Under the pieces are notes generated by a model. It worked only from the letters and a program-made list of their open reading frames with translations. It did no database searches and was not told the origin of the DNA. A program made the translations under genes and the position numbers. From JACJYC01 sp964558465 (lineage in GTDB: Bacteria; Bacteroidota; Bacteroidia; Chitinophagales; Saprospiraceae), in the NCBI GenBank assembly GCA_964558465.1, contig CAZLEF010000038.1:1-63561 (forward strand): 63,561 nucleotides of DNA, in the 5' to 3' direction. Below are positions 26,808 to 35,296 of this stretch, in pieces (positions within the stretch are counted from its first letter, which is position 1; every line of letters starts with the position of its first letter).

Positions 26808-27725
26808 TTAATCTCTTCTATGTGCAATCTCCCCGGTTGTTTTCAACAACTTCATCAAAGACGCCACCAGCAACTCCGGTTTTGTCCAAAGCAGATCATG
26901 CCCGCGGTTGGGGAGCAACTGAAAATCAAGCAAACTCCCCGGCGGGAGGCGATCCCGGGCAAAAAACGCGTTGGCCGGGTAGATGAGTTCGTCTTCCGCT
27001 CCGTGCAGAATGATGCAGGCGGCTCCGATGCAATCCCAATATGGGGCCATTTCAGCCAGTTGACTGAGGTGGGAAAATTTTTCCTGGGTGGCCACCTGAA
27101 ACGAAGGCGGCGCCAGCCAACTGATTGACCAATGACTGAAAGGATGGGAAAGCCACGGCGTTTTTTCTTCGCCCGGCGCCACGGAGGCCGACTGCAGGAG
27201 GATGCCGTCGACCAGCTCGGGAAAATCCATCGCCAGGCGGGCCGCCACCGTACCGCCGTAGGAGGAGCCGTGCAGGATGATGGACGGGTGCAGCGACCGC
27301 AGCGGGCGGATCAGTTCCGCGATCATGGCGGCTTGTTTGGCCACCGACAATTCAGGGCGGCCGTATCCTGAGGCGCCGTACCCGGGGCGATCGACCGCCA
27401 TCAGTTTGGCTTGCGACAACAGAGCGCCATTGTTCAACAGGTCGACCCAAAAAGAAGAAGAACTCGGCGCGCCGTGGATGAACACAATAAGCGGCAGGGA
27501 ATCCCGGCCAATCTCCACTAAGCGCAGTCGGCGCCCCAACACCTCCCGGTACCGGATTTCCGGCTGGAAATTCCAGGCATTCCGGGACAATTCCCGCGTC
27601 AGTTCCACATCGGTCATCCGAAATTCAAGGAATTTATAGGCATAGAGGTAAAAACCCAGGAAGAGGGCCAGCGCATAATAGCGTTTTTTGCGCTGCCAGG
27701 GGCGTTGCGGTCTTTGGGTATTCAT
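26808..27725 (-). CDS. Alpha/beta hydrolase with N-terminal membrane anchor
   Basis: This 305-aa protein has a basic N-terminus and one hydrophobic segment (YALALFLGFYLYAY, about residues 16-29), followed by an alpha/beta-hydrolase fold. FIHGAPSSSSFW is the oxyanion-side HG motif, and the nucleophile elbow is HGSSYGG (about residue 153). An acidic residue lies in HGAEDELI and the terminal histidine in NRGHDLLW. The substrate is unknown; it is most like generic carboxylesterase/lipase-type hydrolases. Monocistronic on the minus strand. Confidence 0.85.
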   Translation of the reverse strand: MNTQRPQRPWQRKKRYYALALFLGFYLYAYKFLEFRMTDVELTRELSRNAWNFQPEIRYREVLGRRLRLVEIGRDSLPLIVFIHGAPSSSSFWVDLLNNGALLSQAKLMAVDRPGYGASGYGRPELSVAKQAAMIAELIRPLRSLHPSIILHGSSYGGTVAARLAMDFPELVDGILLQSASVAPGEEKTPWLSHPFSHWSISWLAPPSFQVATQEKFSHLSQLAEMAPYWDCIGAACIILHGAEDELIYPANAFFARDRLPPGSLLDFQLLPNRGHDLLWTKPELLVASLMKLLKTTGEIAHRRD

Positions 27726-27959
27726 CTTTTTTTTGAAAGGGAACGTTCTGTTCGCAGCGGATGTTCAAATTAAATCCGGGTTTTCGTTGACTGGTATGGG
27801 GGAATTCGCTATTTTTGCGGCGCTGTTCAAAGGAATGGCGACGTGACTTGGAGACTTGGAGACTTGGTGATGGGATGAAAGCATACGTTATCACCCACTC
27901 TCCCCATCACCCACTCACCTTGTCAATTCTGAATAAACAACGAAGATTGCGGTATAAAT

Positions 27960-28277
27960 GGTCCCGTAGCTCAGCTGGATAGAAGCAACTGACTTTAAGC
28001 CGTTGTTTGCCAGGGCAAACAACCATTAGGAGCCTTTGCAGGGAAACGAAACCTGCAAAGTGGACGCCACCGTATCGGGGAAACCTAAGTTCTGCAAGGA
28101 ATAGGGCAATCCCGAGGAAACCTTGAAAGAGGGCTCCGTAGAGACTAAACGTGGCGCACCTGCAATGGTGAAGTGATAGTCCAGACCACAAACGTTGCGC
28201 CCTGGGCGCGGCGCGCGGCGAAAGCCGTAGTTGGTAAGCTAATCAGTAGGTCACAGGTTCGAATCCTGTCGGGATCA
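27960..28277 (+). tRNA. tRNA-Arg(UCU) gene interrupted by a group I intron
   Basis: Exon 1 is 27960-27995 and exon 2 is 28239-28277. Joined, they give acceptor GGTCCCG/CGGGATC (one G-U), anticodon arm ACTGA-CTTCTAA-TCAGT and T arm ACAGG-TTCGAAT-CCTGT, with discriminator A. The anticodon is TCT. The intron interrupts the anticodon after its first base (U34|C35). CCA is not encoded. The D arm has an extra A (GATAGAAGC where GATAGAGC is usual), giving a 75-nt mature RNA with a three-pair or bulged D stem. A terminator hairpin follows at 28292-28325. Confidence 0.93.
27996..28238 (+). ncRNA. Group I self-splicing intron (IC3-like), 243 nt, no ORF
   Basis: The core signatures of bacterial tRNA group I introns are present in order: GGGGAAACCTAAG (28077-28089, P4/J region), AATCCCGAGGAAACC (about 28108-28122), CGTAGAGACTAAACGTGG (28137-28154) and GATAGTCCAG (28175-28184). 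Pairings seen are P3 CGCCAC (28065-28070) with GTGGCG (28151-28156), P7 GACTA (28143-28147) with TAGTC (28177-28181), P8 CACC (28157-28160) with GGTG (28167-28170), a P2-type hairpin GTTGTTTGCC/GGCAAACAAC, and CTTTGCAGG/CCTGCAAAG (28034-28060). The last base is the expected omega-G (28238) and exon 1 ends in U (27995). No homing endonuclease is encoded. Confidence 0.93.
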
Positions 28278-28291
28278 CCCGGAAAGATCAT

Positions 28292-28325
28292 AAGCCATTG
28301 GTATTCAATGCCAATGGCTTTTTTT
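28292..28325 (+). terminator. Rho-independent terminator of tRNA-Arg
   Basis: A symmetric stem (AAGCCATTGG paired with CCAATGGCTT) runs into a T run at 28319-28325, 15 nt after the tRNA end. Confidence 0.88.
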
Positions 28326-28390
28326 GTTTTCAGTTCGGGATCTTAACATAAAGAAAGAATGGAAGTTCCTGAAACGAAACATGAAATTTG

Positions 28391-28398
28391 TATCTTTG
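28391..28398 (+). promoter_or_regulatory. -7 box (TATCTTTG) of the DUF6922 gene
   Basis: TATCTTTG matches TAnnTTTG exactly and lies 17 nt before the ATG at 28416. It falls downstream of the alternative ATG at 28359, which argues against that start. Confidence 0.5.
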
Positions 28399-28415
28399 TT
28401 ATTACAACTGCTTAT

Positions 28416-28706
28416 ATGGAACTTCAACTACGACCTTCTTTATTTTGGGATACCGATGTCAAAACCATTGATTTGGAAAAACACAAAAAATCTGTCATTG
28501 AACGAACACTGATGCGGGGATTTAAAGAAGAATTTGACCTTGTTTTGAAATATTATGGATGGGAAACGGTAAAAGAAGTCGTTGTACATGCCCGGTATCT
28601 CGATAAATATTCACTTGCCTTTTGCGCTGCCTTATTCGATATTCCCAAATCTGAATTCAGATGTTACAAACTGGAACAATTGAACCCGGGACATTGGGAT
28701 TATTAA
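28416..28706 (+). CDS. DUF6922-like protein (AbiE-associated antitoxin-like), orphan
   Basis: This 96-aa protein has the pattern PSLFWDTDVKTIDLEKHKKS...IERTLMRG, then a YYGWETVKEVVVHARYLD segment. It matches the DUF6922-type small proteins that in many Bacteroidota sit directly upstream of an AbiEii/AbiGii-like nucleotidyltransferase toxin. No such toxin follows here, so it is either an orphan or serves another role. The start at 28416 is chosen from the promoter box. Composition is AT-rich relative to the window. Confidence 0.6.
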   Translation: MELQLRPSLFWDTDVKTIDLEKHKKSVIERTLMRGFKEEFDLVLKYYGWETVKEVVVHARYLDKYSLAFCAALFDIPKSEFRCYKLEQLNPGHWDY

Positions 28707-28861
28707 ATAGCTTGATGTCCAAAACCTATCTTGACCAGTTTTTCTCGTCGGAGGCACTGCCTTGGCTTTACAACTGGGCCATAGCACTGCAATGATCGCA
28801 ATGAAAACAAAGATCGTAAGAATCGTTCTTCCGTTGAATTATTGAGCTTCTCCCATATTAC

Positions 28862-29284
28862 CTACCAAAATTTATACCATTTTCTTTTTTCTTTAATCAA
28901 TGACGGGAATCTTTCCTTTAGGATTGGGTATGAATTAAATGAGGTAGCGCTGCAGATTAAAACACCATCACAATCGGGTATCCTCATGATCATGTCTATC
29001 AACTCACGTCCCGTCATTGTGGCTGTAATGTTTTCTTTAAAATTTTTAATAAATAAATCGGGATCTGCACACGCTTTAATCATATCTTTTCCATTTGGAC
29101 CAATAACGGATGAAATTGTTAGTTCATTTTGAGTGGCTTTATATTTTGAACCTGGTGCAAGATTGGGAAGTCCAATTACTATAACACCAAAATCTGTATC
29201 CGGAAAAAGTTTGTCAATTTTTTTGCTGTTATTAACATTTTTTGAATTTGCCATTTGTGTTATTAAATCAGAAATTGTTTTCAT
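28862..29284 (-). CDS. Hypothetical protein, 140 aa
   Basis: This AT-rich gene encodes a soluble protein with a short helical start (MKTISDLITQMANSKN) and alternating strand/helix segments (DFGVIVIGLP, DGVLICSATSFNSYP). The last part is faintly reminiscent of SseB-type domains, but I cannot support a family. It is isolated between the DUF6922 gene and a repeat-rich gap, in a stretch that looks horizontally acquired. Confidence 0.55.
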   Translation of the reverse strand: MKTISDLITQMANSKNVNNSKKIDKLFPDTDFGVIVIGLPNLAPGSKYKATQNELTISSVIGPNGKDMIKACADPDLFIKNFKENITATMTGRELIDMIMRIPDCDGVLICSATSFNSYPILKERFPSLIKEKRKWYKFW

Positions 29285-29850
29285 GGTAATTTAGATGTAT
29301 TTAGTGGTTAATTTTATGAAAACTTACTCATCGCTCCGCCATTGAAAATGGCGGCTTTTGTTTCTATTCTTAACTTGCAAAATTCCATCATTTCAATTAA
29401 ACAATCAACTCCCCAAACAAAAATATACTCACCTACTCAAAAAAAAAGCTCCCAAGAAAAAGATAAACGATGCCCTTCTCCGGGGTGTGGCTCCAGGTTG
29501 ATGTAAAAAATGGGATCTAACCAGACAATTTTCAAGTAAAAAAACCGAGATTTAACCTCCCTGCCAAAGCCAAAAGAACCCGTACGCAGGCTGGTCCTTT
29601 TAACCCAGTATCTTTCGGAGACGGTGCGGGAGGCCGTCTGGTACTGTTCGAACATTCGCCGGCTTGGTCCAGTGGACCAAAGAGCGATGCCGAGTTTACC
29701 AGGCTAGCGTTTTTTGCTTACCATGCCCACCTGTGGGCAGGTAAACTTTTTGGGGCAATGCCAAAAAGTAAGAGAAGATCAGAAGCAAAGCCAAAAAATC
29801 AATATTTTCACTAGGCACAAGTTTCTCATTTTGTGCAATTCCGTTCCCCT
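29285..29850. other. Repeat-rich intergenic region
   Basis: This 566-bp gap holds no credible gene. It contains the palindrome TTGGTCCAGTGGACCAA near 29666. At 29711-29772 a hairpin-forming word (TTTTTGCTTAC pairing with the AAAAAGTAAG end) is interrupted by the palindrome CATGCCCACCTGTGGGCAGG (29722-29741). A 72-codon frame at 29437-29655 was rejected. Confidence 0.55.
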
Positions 29851-30141
29851 TCAATCACACTCAATCCGATGTCCAAACCGGATAATATGCCCGTCCGGGT
29901 CTTCCACCAGCATTTCGCGGATGTTCCAGGGTTTGCTGTCGGGCGGGGCGACGATTTTGGCGCCGTTGGCTTTGAATTCATCGACATTGTCCAGCATGAT
30001 GCTGAGCCAGGTACCGGGGTGGCCCTGGCATTCTTTGCAAAAAAAGACCTCCACGTCATCCTTGCTTACGCCGCCGAAGGTGGGTGGGTCGTCCCATTCC
30101 CATTGATGATCGAAAGCCAGTTTTAAATTAAATCCTGATTT
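29851..30141 (-). pseudogene. 5'-truncated VOC/glyoxalase-family gene
   Basis: The open frame runs from a TAA at 30142-30144 to the TGA at 29851-29853. Its product contains a C-terminal VOC half-domain: VEVFFCKECQG, TWLSIMLDNVDEF, PWNIREMLVEDPDGHIIRFG. The first beta-alpha-beta module is missing, and no ATG lies before the conserved part except the internal one at 30054. This looks like a gene remnant from truncation, though a non-ATG start inside a short protein cannot be excluded. Confidence 0.65.
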
Positions 30142-30272
30142 TTAAACTCCAAACCAAAACCCAAAAAAACGTAAGAAGGCCGATCCTGCCAATCCTGTTT
30201 TTTCGAGACTCGGCACATGATGGGTAATTTATCCCAATGGCACAACATGTCTTTCATTTTCCCCATCTTTTG

Positions 30273-30280
30273 TATCTTGC
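30273..30280 (+). promoter_or_regulatory. -7 box (TATCTTGC) of the S9 peptidase gene
   Basis: TATCTTGC, a near match to TAnnTTTG, lies 14 nt before the ATG at 30295. It makes the ATG at 30217 an unlikely start. Confidence 0.45.
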
Positions 30281-30294
30281 CATCAAAAAGCAAC

Positions 30295-32736
30295 ATGAAA
30301 TCACTCAGGATCTCCCTATTGTGTGTCCTGTCCCTAACCGCATTTTTGCTGAAAGGACAGGACCAATCCGCCTACCAAATGCCGCCTAAGGTGATCGCCG
30401 ATATGATCGACGCGCCGCCGACGCCGACCGTCAACCTCAGCCCGAACCTGGATTGGATGCTGCTCATGGAAAGGGCCAGCCTGCCTTCCATCGAGGATCT
30501 TGCCCAGGAAGAACTGCGTCTTGCCGGCCTTCGGATCAATCCGCGCACCAGCGGACCGAGCCGGATCGGGTATATCACCGGCCTGAAATTGAAAAACCTG
30601 CTGACCAATGTGGAAAAAGCGGTGACGGGCCTCCCGGAAAACCCCAAACTCAGCAATATTGCCTGGTCGCCCGACGGCTCCAGGATCGCTTTTACGCATA
30701 CCCGGGAAAACGGGATCGAACTGTGGGTCGCCGATATTGCGACTGCCACTGCCAAGGCCCTCACCCCGGCGGAAGTGAACGATGTAGCCGGCAACAATGC
30801 CTTCACCTGGCTTTCCGACAACCAAACCATCCTGTACGCTTCCATCCCGGCCGGCCGCGGCGAAATGCCGCAAAAACCCAAGGTTCCTGCCGGGCCTGTT
30901 ATCCAGGAAAATACGGGAGGCGCCGCGCCGGTTCGAACCTACCAGGATCTCCTCGAAAACCCGCATGACGAGGCCCTGTTCACCTGGCTGGCCACCGCCC
31001 AACTCAAAATGCTGGACACCGGCGCCGGTCAATCCAAAAATTTTGGCATCCCCGGTATTTACGCAGGTTTCAATCCTTCGCCCGACGGCAATTTTATTTT
31101 ACTTACGGGCATTCAACCCCCGTTTTCCTACCTCGTGCCTTATTACCTTTTCCCGCAAACGGTTGAGATCGTTGACCGGCAGGGCAAAAAAGTACAATCC
31201 ATCGCCAATATTCCCCTGGCCGACAATATCCCCAAGGGGTTCGACGCCGTGCGCGAGGGAAGACGCAGTTTCAACTGGCGCGCGGACGCGTCCGCAACCC
31301 TCTACTGGGTGGAAGCCCAGGACGGCGGCGACCCGAAAAAACAGGTGGAGGTAAGGGATAAACTCTTTTCACTGGAGGCGCCTTTCAACAGCTCGCCCAA
31401 AGAAGTGATGGGGTTTCAGCTGCGTTTCGGCGGTCTTACCTGGGGCGACGGCAACCTTGCCCTGGCCACCGAACGCTGGCGCCAAAACCGCCGGGTGATC
31501 ACCAGCCGCTGGGCGCCTGCCAATCCGGAAACCGGAAAAACCACAGTATTCGACCGGTCGTCGGAAGACAGCTACAATGATCCGGGCAACTTTGTGACCG
31601 GCCCGAACAAATACGGTCGCTCCGTGCTGCTGAGCAGCGCCGACGGCCGCAGCCTTTATCTCACCGGCCAGGGCGCGTCGCCGGAAGGCAACCGGCCCTT
31701 TATCGACGAGTACAACCTCGAAACCGGCGCGACCAAACGGCTCTGGCGCTCTGAAGCGCCCTATTATGAAATCCCGGTGGACCTGGATGTCAAGGCAGGC
31801 AAGGCCGTTACCCGTCGCGAATCCAAAGACGATCCGCCCAATTACTTCCTCCGTGACCTGAAAACCGGTAAACTGACGCAACTCACCCAATTCAAAAATC
31901 CCTATGAGGCGCTGAAAGGCGTTTCCAAGGAGATGGTGCGCTACCAACGGGCCGACGGTGTGGAACTGACCGGCACATTGTATCTGCCTGCCGGTTACAA
32001 CAAAGAAAAGGACGGCGCGCTGCCGGTTATGATGTGGGCCTATCCCAGGGAGTTTAAAAGCGCTGATGCTGCGGGCCAGATCACCAGTTCGCCCTACGAA
32101 TTTATCCGCCCGGGCTGGGGGTCCCCTATATTCTGGGTGACCCGGGGCTATGCCGTTTTTGACAATTTTGCGATGCCCATCATCGGCGAAGGCGCAGAAG
32201 AACCCAACGAGACCTTTGTGCCGCAACTCCAGGCCGGAGCGGACGCCGCTGTGCAAAAAATTGTGGAAATGGGCGTAGCAGACCCAAATCGCCTGGCCGT
32301 CGGTGGCCACTCCTACGGCGCCTTTATGACCGCCAACCTGCTTGCCCATACCGACCTGTTCGCAGCCGGCATTGCCCGGAGCGGCGCTTACAACCGTACG
32401 CTGACCCCCTTTGGGTTCCAAAGCGAAGAACGCACTTATTGGGAGGCGCCCGATGTTTATTTCGAAATGTCGCCTTTCAATTTCGCCGACAAGATCAAAG
32501 AGCCTTTGCTGATGATCCACGGCGAAGCCGACAACAATTCAGGCACTTTCCCTATCCAGAGCGAGCGGTTTTACGCGGCCCTGAAGGGGCACGGCGCCAC
32601 GGTTCGCCTGGTGATGTTGCCGCATGAGAGCCACGGCTACCAGGCCCGCGAATCGGTGATGCATATGTTCTATGAAATGGACCAGTGGATGGAGAAACAT
32701 GTGAAAAACAGGGGTAAGGATACGGCCAGGCCGTAG
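30295..32736 (+). CDS. S9-family serine peptidase (prolyl-oligopeptidase type, glutamyl-endopeptidase-like)
   Basis: This 814-aa exported protein has a signal peptide at residues 1-21, a seven-bladed propeller region (about 50-540) and a C-terminal alpha/beta-hydrolase domain. The triad can be read as Ser673 in GGHSYGAFM, Asp746 in GEADNNSG and His780 in HESHGYQA. The N-terminal MPPKVIADMIDAPPTP and ELRLAGLRINP segments resemble the chloroplast glutamyl-endopeptidase-like branch of S9. It probably degrades peptides in the periplasm. The gene is followed by a strong bidirectional terminator. Confidence 0.9.
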   Translation: MKSLRISLLCVLSLTAFLLKGQDQSAYQMPPKVIADMIDAPPTPTVNLSPNLDWMLLMERASLPSIEDLAQEELRLAGLRINPRTSGPSRIGYITGLKLKNLLTNVEKAVTGLPENPKLSNIAWSPDGSRIAFTHTRENGIELWVADIATATAKALTPAEVNDVAGNNAFTWLSDNQTILYASIPAGRGEMPQKPKVPAGPVIQENTGGAAPVRTYQDLLENPHDEALFTWLATAQLKMLDTGAGQSKNFGIPGIYAGFNPSPDGNFILLTGIQPPFSYLVPYYLFPQTVEIVDRQGKKVQSIANIPLADNIPKGFDAVREGRRSFNWRADASATLYWVEAQDGGDPKKQVEVRDKLFSLEAPFNSSPKEVMGFQLRFGGLTWGDGNLALATERWRQNRRVITSRWAPANPETGKTTVFDRSSEDSYNDPGNFVTGPNKYGRSVLLSSADGRSLYLTGQGASPEGNRPFIDEYNLETGATKRLWRSEAPYYEIPVDLDVKAGKAVTRRESKDDPPNYFLRDLKTGKLTQLTQFKNPYEALKGVSKEMVRYQRADGVELTGTLYLPAGYNKEKDGALPVMMWAYPREFKSADAAGQITSSPYEFIRPGWGSPIFWVTRGYAVFDNFAMPIIGEGAEEPNETFVPQLQAGADAAVQKIVEMGVADPNRLAVGGHSYGAFMTANLLAHTDLFAAGIARSGAYNRTLTPFGFQSEERTYWEAPDVYFEMSPFNFADKIKEPLLMIHGEADNNSGTFPIQSERFYAALKGHGATVRLVMLPHESHGYQARESVMHMFYEMDQWMEKHVKNRGKDTARP

Positions 32737-32737
32737 T

Positions 32738-32862
32738 AGCGCCGACCTCCGGTCGGCGACCTCCAAAAAACGCGGGCCAAAATTGGCCCGCGTTTTTTGT
32801 TTTTTTGCTCCGACCGGAGGTCGGAGGTACAGGGATTTGCTCCGACCGGAGGTCGGAGGTAC
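32738..32862. repeat. CCGACCTCCGGTCGG cassettes around the terminator
   Basis: One copy of GCCGACCTCCGGTCGGC (32741-32757) and two direct copies of GCTCCGACCGGAGGTCGGAG (from about 32807 and 32839), each followed by GTAC, flank the terminator. They are in opposite orientation to each other across it. Confidence 0.85.
32765..32798. terminator. Bidirectional rho-independent terminator
   Basis: Six A, a 10-bp stem CGCGGGCCAA/TTGGCCCGCG with a two-base centre, and six T form a perfect inverted repeat between the convergent S9 peptidase and lipoprotein genes. Confidence 0.95.
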
Positions 32863-32865
32863 AAG

Positions 32866-33594
32866 TTATTTAAATTTTATATCTCCGTCCAGCTTGGCAG
32901 TACCTTCCATAATGTCGAGCATGCCGTTTTCGACGGTCACAGTTGAACCCTCCACTTTGGCATTGGGAATGGTGGTTTTTTTGACTTTGCCGGGCAGGTG
33001 GTAAATGGTACGGTATTTGGCCGACTCCAGGAACATTTTTGCAAATTCCATATTTTCGCTGTCCATCAACTCATTGTCCATTTTGGTCGGCAGGCGGCTC
33101 AAAACTTTTTTCTTCAGGGTAAAGGAAGCCTGGTTGCCTTTCATCAGCCCCGTCGGACCGCCCATCATCGGGTTGCCTTCTTCACCTTCCACTTTGGCGA
33201 GCGCTTCGCCCATTTTGCGGATATCATCCAGTTCTTTAAAAGGATATTCCATTCTGATCACCATCTGGCCTTTGGATTCACTCATGTTCATGTGCATAAC
33301 GAGCGGCTTGAGCACCGATTTATCCTGTTCGGAAAGGCCGGCTGCGCTGGGAAGTTCTGCAAAACGGACAATGCTGTCGATCTCAAGTGCGTCTGCTCCT
33401 CCGGTTTGTTCTTTGGCGGCTTCTTCCATAAGGCCTTTCATCATGGGGTCGCTGAAAAGTTCGCTCATATCAATGGTCACCAGGTATTTACCGGAACCAT
33501 CCTTGTTCAGGTAGACTTCTTCTACCATTTCGAAACAACTGGTAAAGGTCATTAGCGCCGCAGCGCTTAAAAAAAACAACCATTTTTTAATCAT
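32866..33594 (-). CDS. Hypothetical lipoprotein, 242 aa
   Basis: A lipoprotein signal peptide ends in the lipobox TFTSC (Cys at about residue 20). The mature part starts FEMVEEVYLNKDGSGKYLVT and is soluble, with a beta-rich N-terminal half and methionine-rich middle (NPMMGGPTGLMKG). It resembles small Bacteroidota lipoproteins of unknown function. Monocistronic and convergent with the peptidase gene. Confidence 0.75.
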   Translation of the reverse strand: MIKKWLFFLSAAALMTFTSCFEMVEEVYLNKDGSGKYLVTIDMSELFSDPMMKGLMEEAAKEQTGGADALEIDSIVRFAELPSAAGLSEQDKSVLKPLVMHMNMSESKGQMVIRMEYPFKELDDIRKMGEALAKVEGEEGNPMMGGPTGLMKGNQASFTLKKKVLSRLPTKMDNELMDSENMEFAKMFLESAKYRTIYHLPGKVKKTTIPNAKVEGSTVTVENGMLDIMEGTAKLDGDIKFK

Positions 33595-33739
33595 GATATT
33601 TGTTTTTGGAGTGACTTATCCGAGGCAAAATTAATCCGATATTCGAATTTTTTTGAGGGTCGGTCCAAAGACTTCACCTAATTTTAAAACCAATGGGCGA
33701 TTAATTCGTTTCTTTGTCTTTATGAACGAACCAATCTGA

Positions 33740-35296
33740 ATGGAACATAAATTTCCGCAAACTTTAGGCGAACTGAAAGCCACCGGCTACCAGCCAAAAT
33801 CAATCAAGGACGAGCTCAGGGATAATCTGATCCGGAAAATCAAGCAGAAGGAAACCATTTTCCCGGGAATTATCGGTTTTGAGGATACCGTACTGCCTGA
33901 CATTGAACGCGCAATTTTATCGCGCCACAATATCCTCCTGCTGGGTTTGCGGGGCCAGGCCAAAACCAGGCTTGCGCGTTTGCTCACCACCCTGCTCGAC
34001 GAATACATTCCTGTTGTGGAAGGAAGTGAATTGAATGACGACCCGCTTCACCCCCTCAGCCGCTATGCGCTGGATGTCATCGCCGCCAAAGGCGACAAAA
34101 CGCCCATAACCTGGCTGCACCGGGATGAGCGGTATCTTGAGAAACTGGCGACTCCGGATGTCAGCGTGGCCGACCTCATCGGAGATGTAGACCCTATCAA
34201 GGCTGCTACCCTGAAATTGCCGTATTCCGACGAACGGGTGATCCATTTCGGGTTGATTCCCAGGGCGCACCGGAGCATATTTGTCATCAATGAATTGCCT
34301 GACCTCCAGGCCCGCATCCAGGTTGCCCTGTTCAATATCCTGCAAGAAGGCGACATCCAGATCCGCGGGTTTAAATTGCGGCTCCCGCTGGATATTTCCT
34401 TTGTTTTCACGGCCAACCCGGAAGACTATACCAACCGGGGCAGTATCATCACGCCGCTGAAAGACCGGATCGAAAGCCAGATCCTGACCCACTATCCCAA
34501 AACAATTGACATCGCTCGGCAAATCACCCGGCAGGAAGCCCGGCTCGCAGACGCCCAGCGCAAAAAAATCATTATCCCGGAAATCCTGGAGATCCTGCTG
34601 GAAAAGATTGCGGTGGAGGCCCGAACCAGCGAATTTGTCGATCCCAAAAGCGGTGTTTCAGCCAGGCTCAGCATTTCAGGACTGGAAAACCTGGCCAGCG
34701 CTGCCGAACGCCGTCTGCTCATCAACAACGAAGAGGCGACAGTTGCCCGGATCAGCGATTTCTGGGGCGTGGTTCCGGCCATTACCGGCAAAGTAGAACT
34801 GGTTTACGAAGGTGAACAGGAAGGCCCTTACGAGGTCGCCATGCATTTGTTTGGCAATGCTATAAAATCCTTGTTCCTGGAATATTTCCCCAATCCGGAC
34901 AAATTGAAAAAGGGGCGGGAAAGCGACCCCTACGGCGTGATCAGGAGCTGGTTTGCCGGTGGCAATTACATCGACCTGGCCAATGATGCCGGAGATCAGG
35001 CCTATAAACTGGCCCTGAACAAGGTGGCAGGCCTTAAAAAACTGGTCCTTTCCCAGGTGGAAGACCCGGGAGAAGAACAACTCTATATCCTGATGGAACT
35101 CGTTCTGCACGGCCTTGCAGAATTTGAAATCGTCAACAAGGATATGCTGGAAAACAGCCTGACCTTCCGTGATGTGCTTGCAGATATGCTGCGCAACGAG
35201 ATGATGGAAGAGGAAGAAGGCGAGGAGGAGGAGGACGACGACGACGAGGATTTTGATTATGAGGAAGATGACGAAGATGACGACCGGTTTAACTAA
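33740..35296 (+). CDS. MoxR/magnesium-chelatase-like AAA+ ATPase with acidic tail
   Basis: This 518-aa cytoplasmic protein has an AAA+ core: Walker-A variant LLGLRGQAKTR (about residues 73-83), Walker-B-position SIFVINELPDL, ARIQVALFNILQEGDIQIRG and TANPEDYTNRG with arginine-finger region TPLKDRIESQI. The Q-A-K-T and N-E variants are typical of the ChlI/BchI-like group found in Bacteroidota and Acidobacteria. The last 35 residues are nearly all Glu/Asp. Such ATPases usually act with a VWA-domain partner, which is not present downstream. Confidence 0.82.
   Translation: MEHKFPQTLGELKATGYQPKSIKDELRDNLIRKIKQKETIFPGIIGFEDTVLPDIERAILSRHNILLLGLRGQAKTRLARLLTTLLDEYIPVVEGSELNDDPLHPLSRYALDVIAAKGDKTPITWLHRDERYLEKLATPDVSVADLIGDVDPIKAATLKLPYSDERVIHFGLIPRAHRSIFVINELPDLQARIQVALFNILQEGDIQIRGFKLRLPLDISFVFTANPEDYTNRGSIITPLKDRIESQILTHYPKTIDIARQITRQEARLADAQRKKIIIPEILEILLEKIAVEARTSEFVDPKSGVSARLSISGLENLASAAERRLLINNEEATVARISDFWGVVPAITGKVELVYEGEQEGPYEVAMHLFGNAIKSLFLEYFPNPDKLKKGRESDPYGVIRSWFAGGNYIDLANDAGDQAYKLALNKVAGLKKLVLSQVEDPGEEQLYILMELVLHGLAEFEIVNKDMLENSLTFRDVLADMLRNEMMEEEEGEEEEDDDDEDFDYEEDDEDDDRFN

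Noticed and set aside
27960..28277. Two separate tRNA pseudogenes instead of one interrupted tRNA
   Set aside because: The halves join exactly at the anticodon and the spacer has a full group I core with omega-G.
27840..28320. A minus-strand 94-aa frame (27907-28191) across the tRNA/intron
   Set aside because: It runs antisense through the tRNA exon and the group I intron; structure of the RNA explains the sequence.
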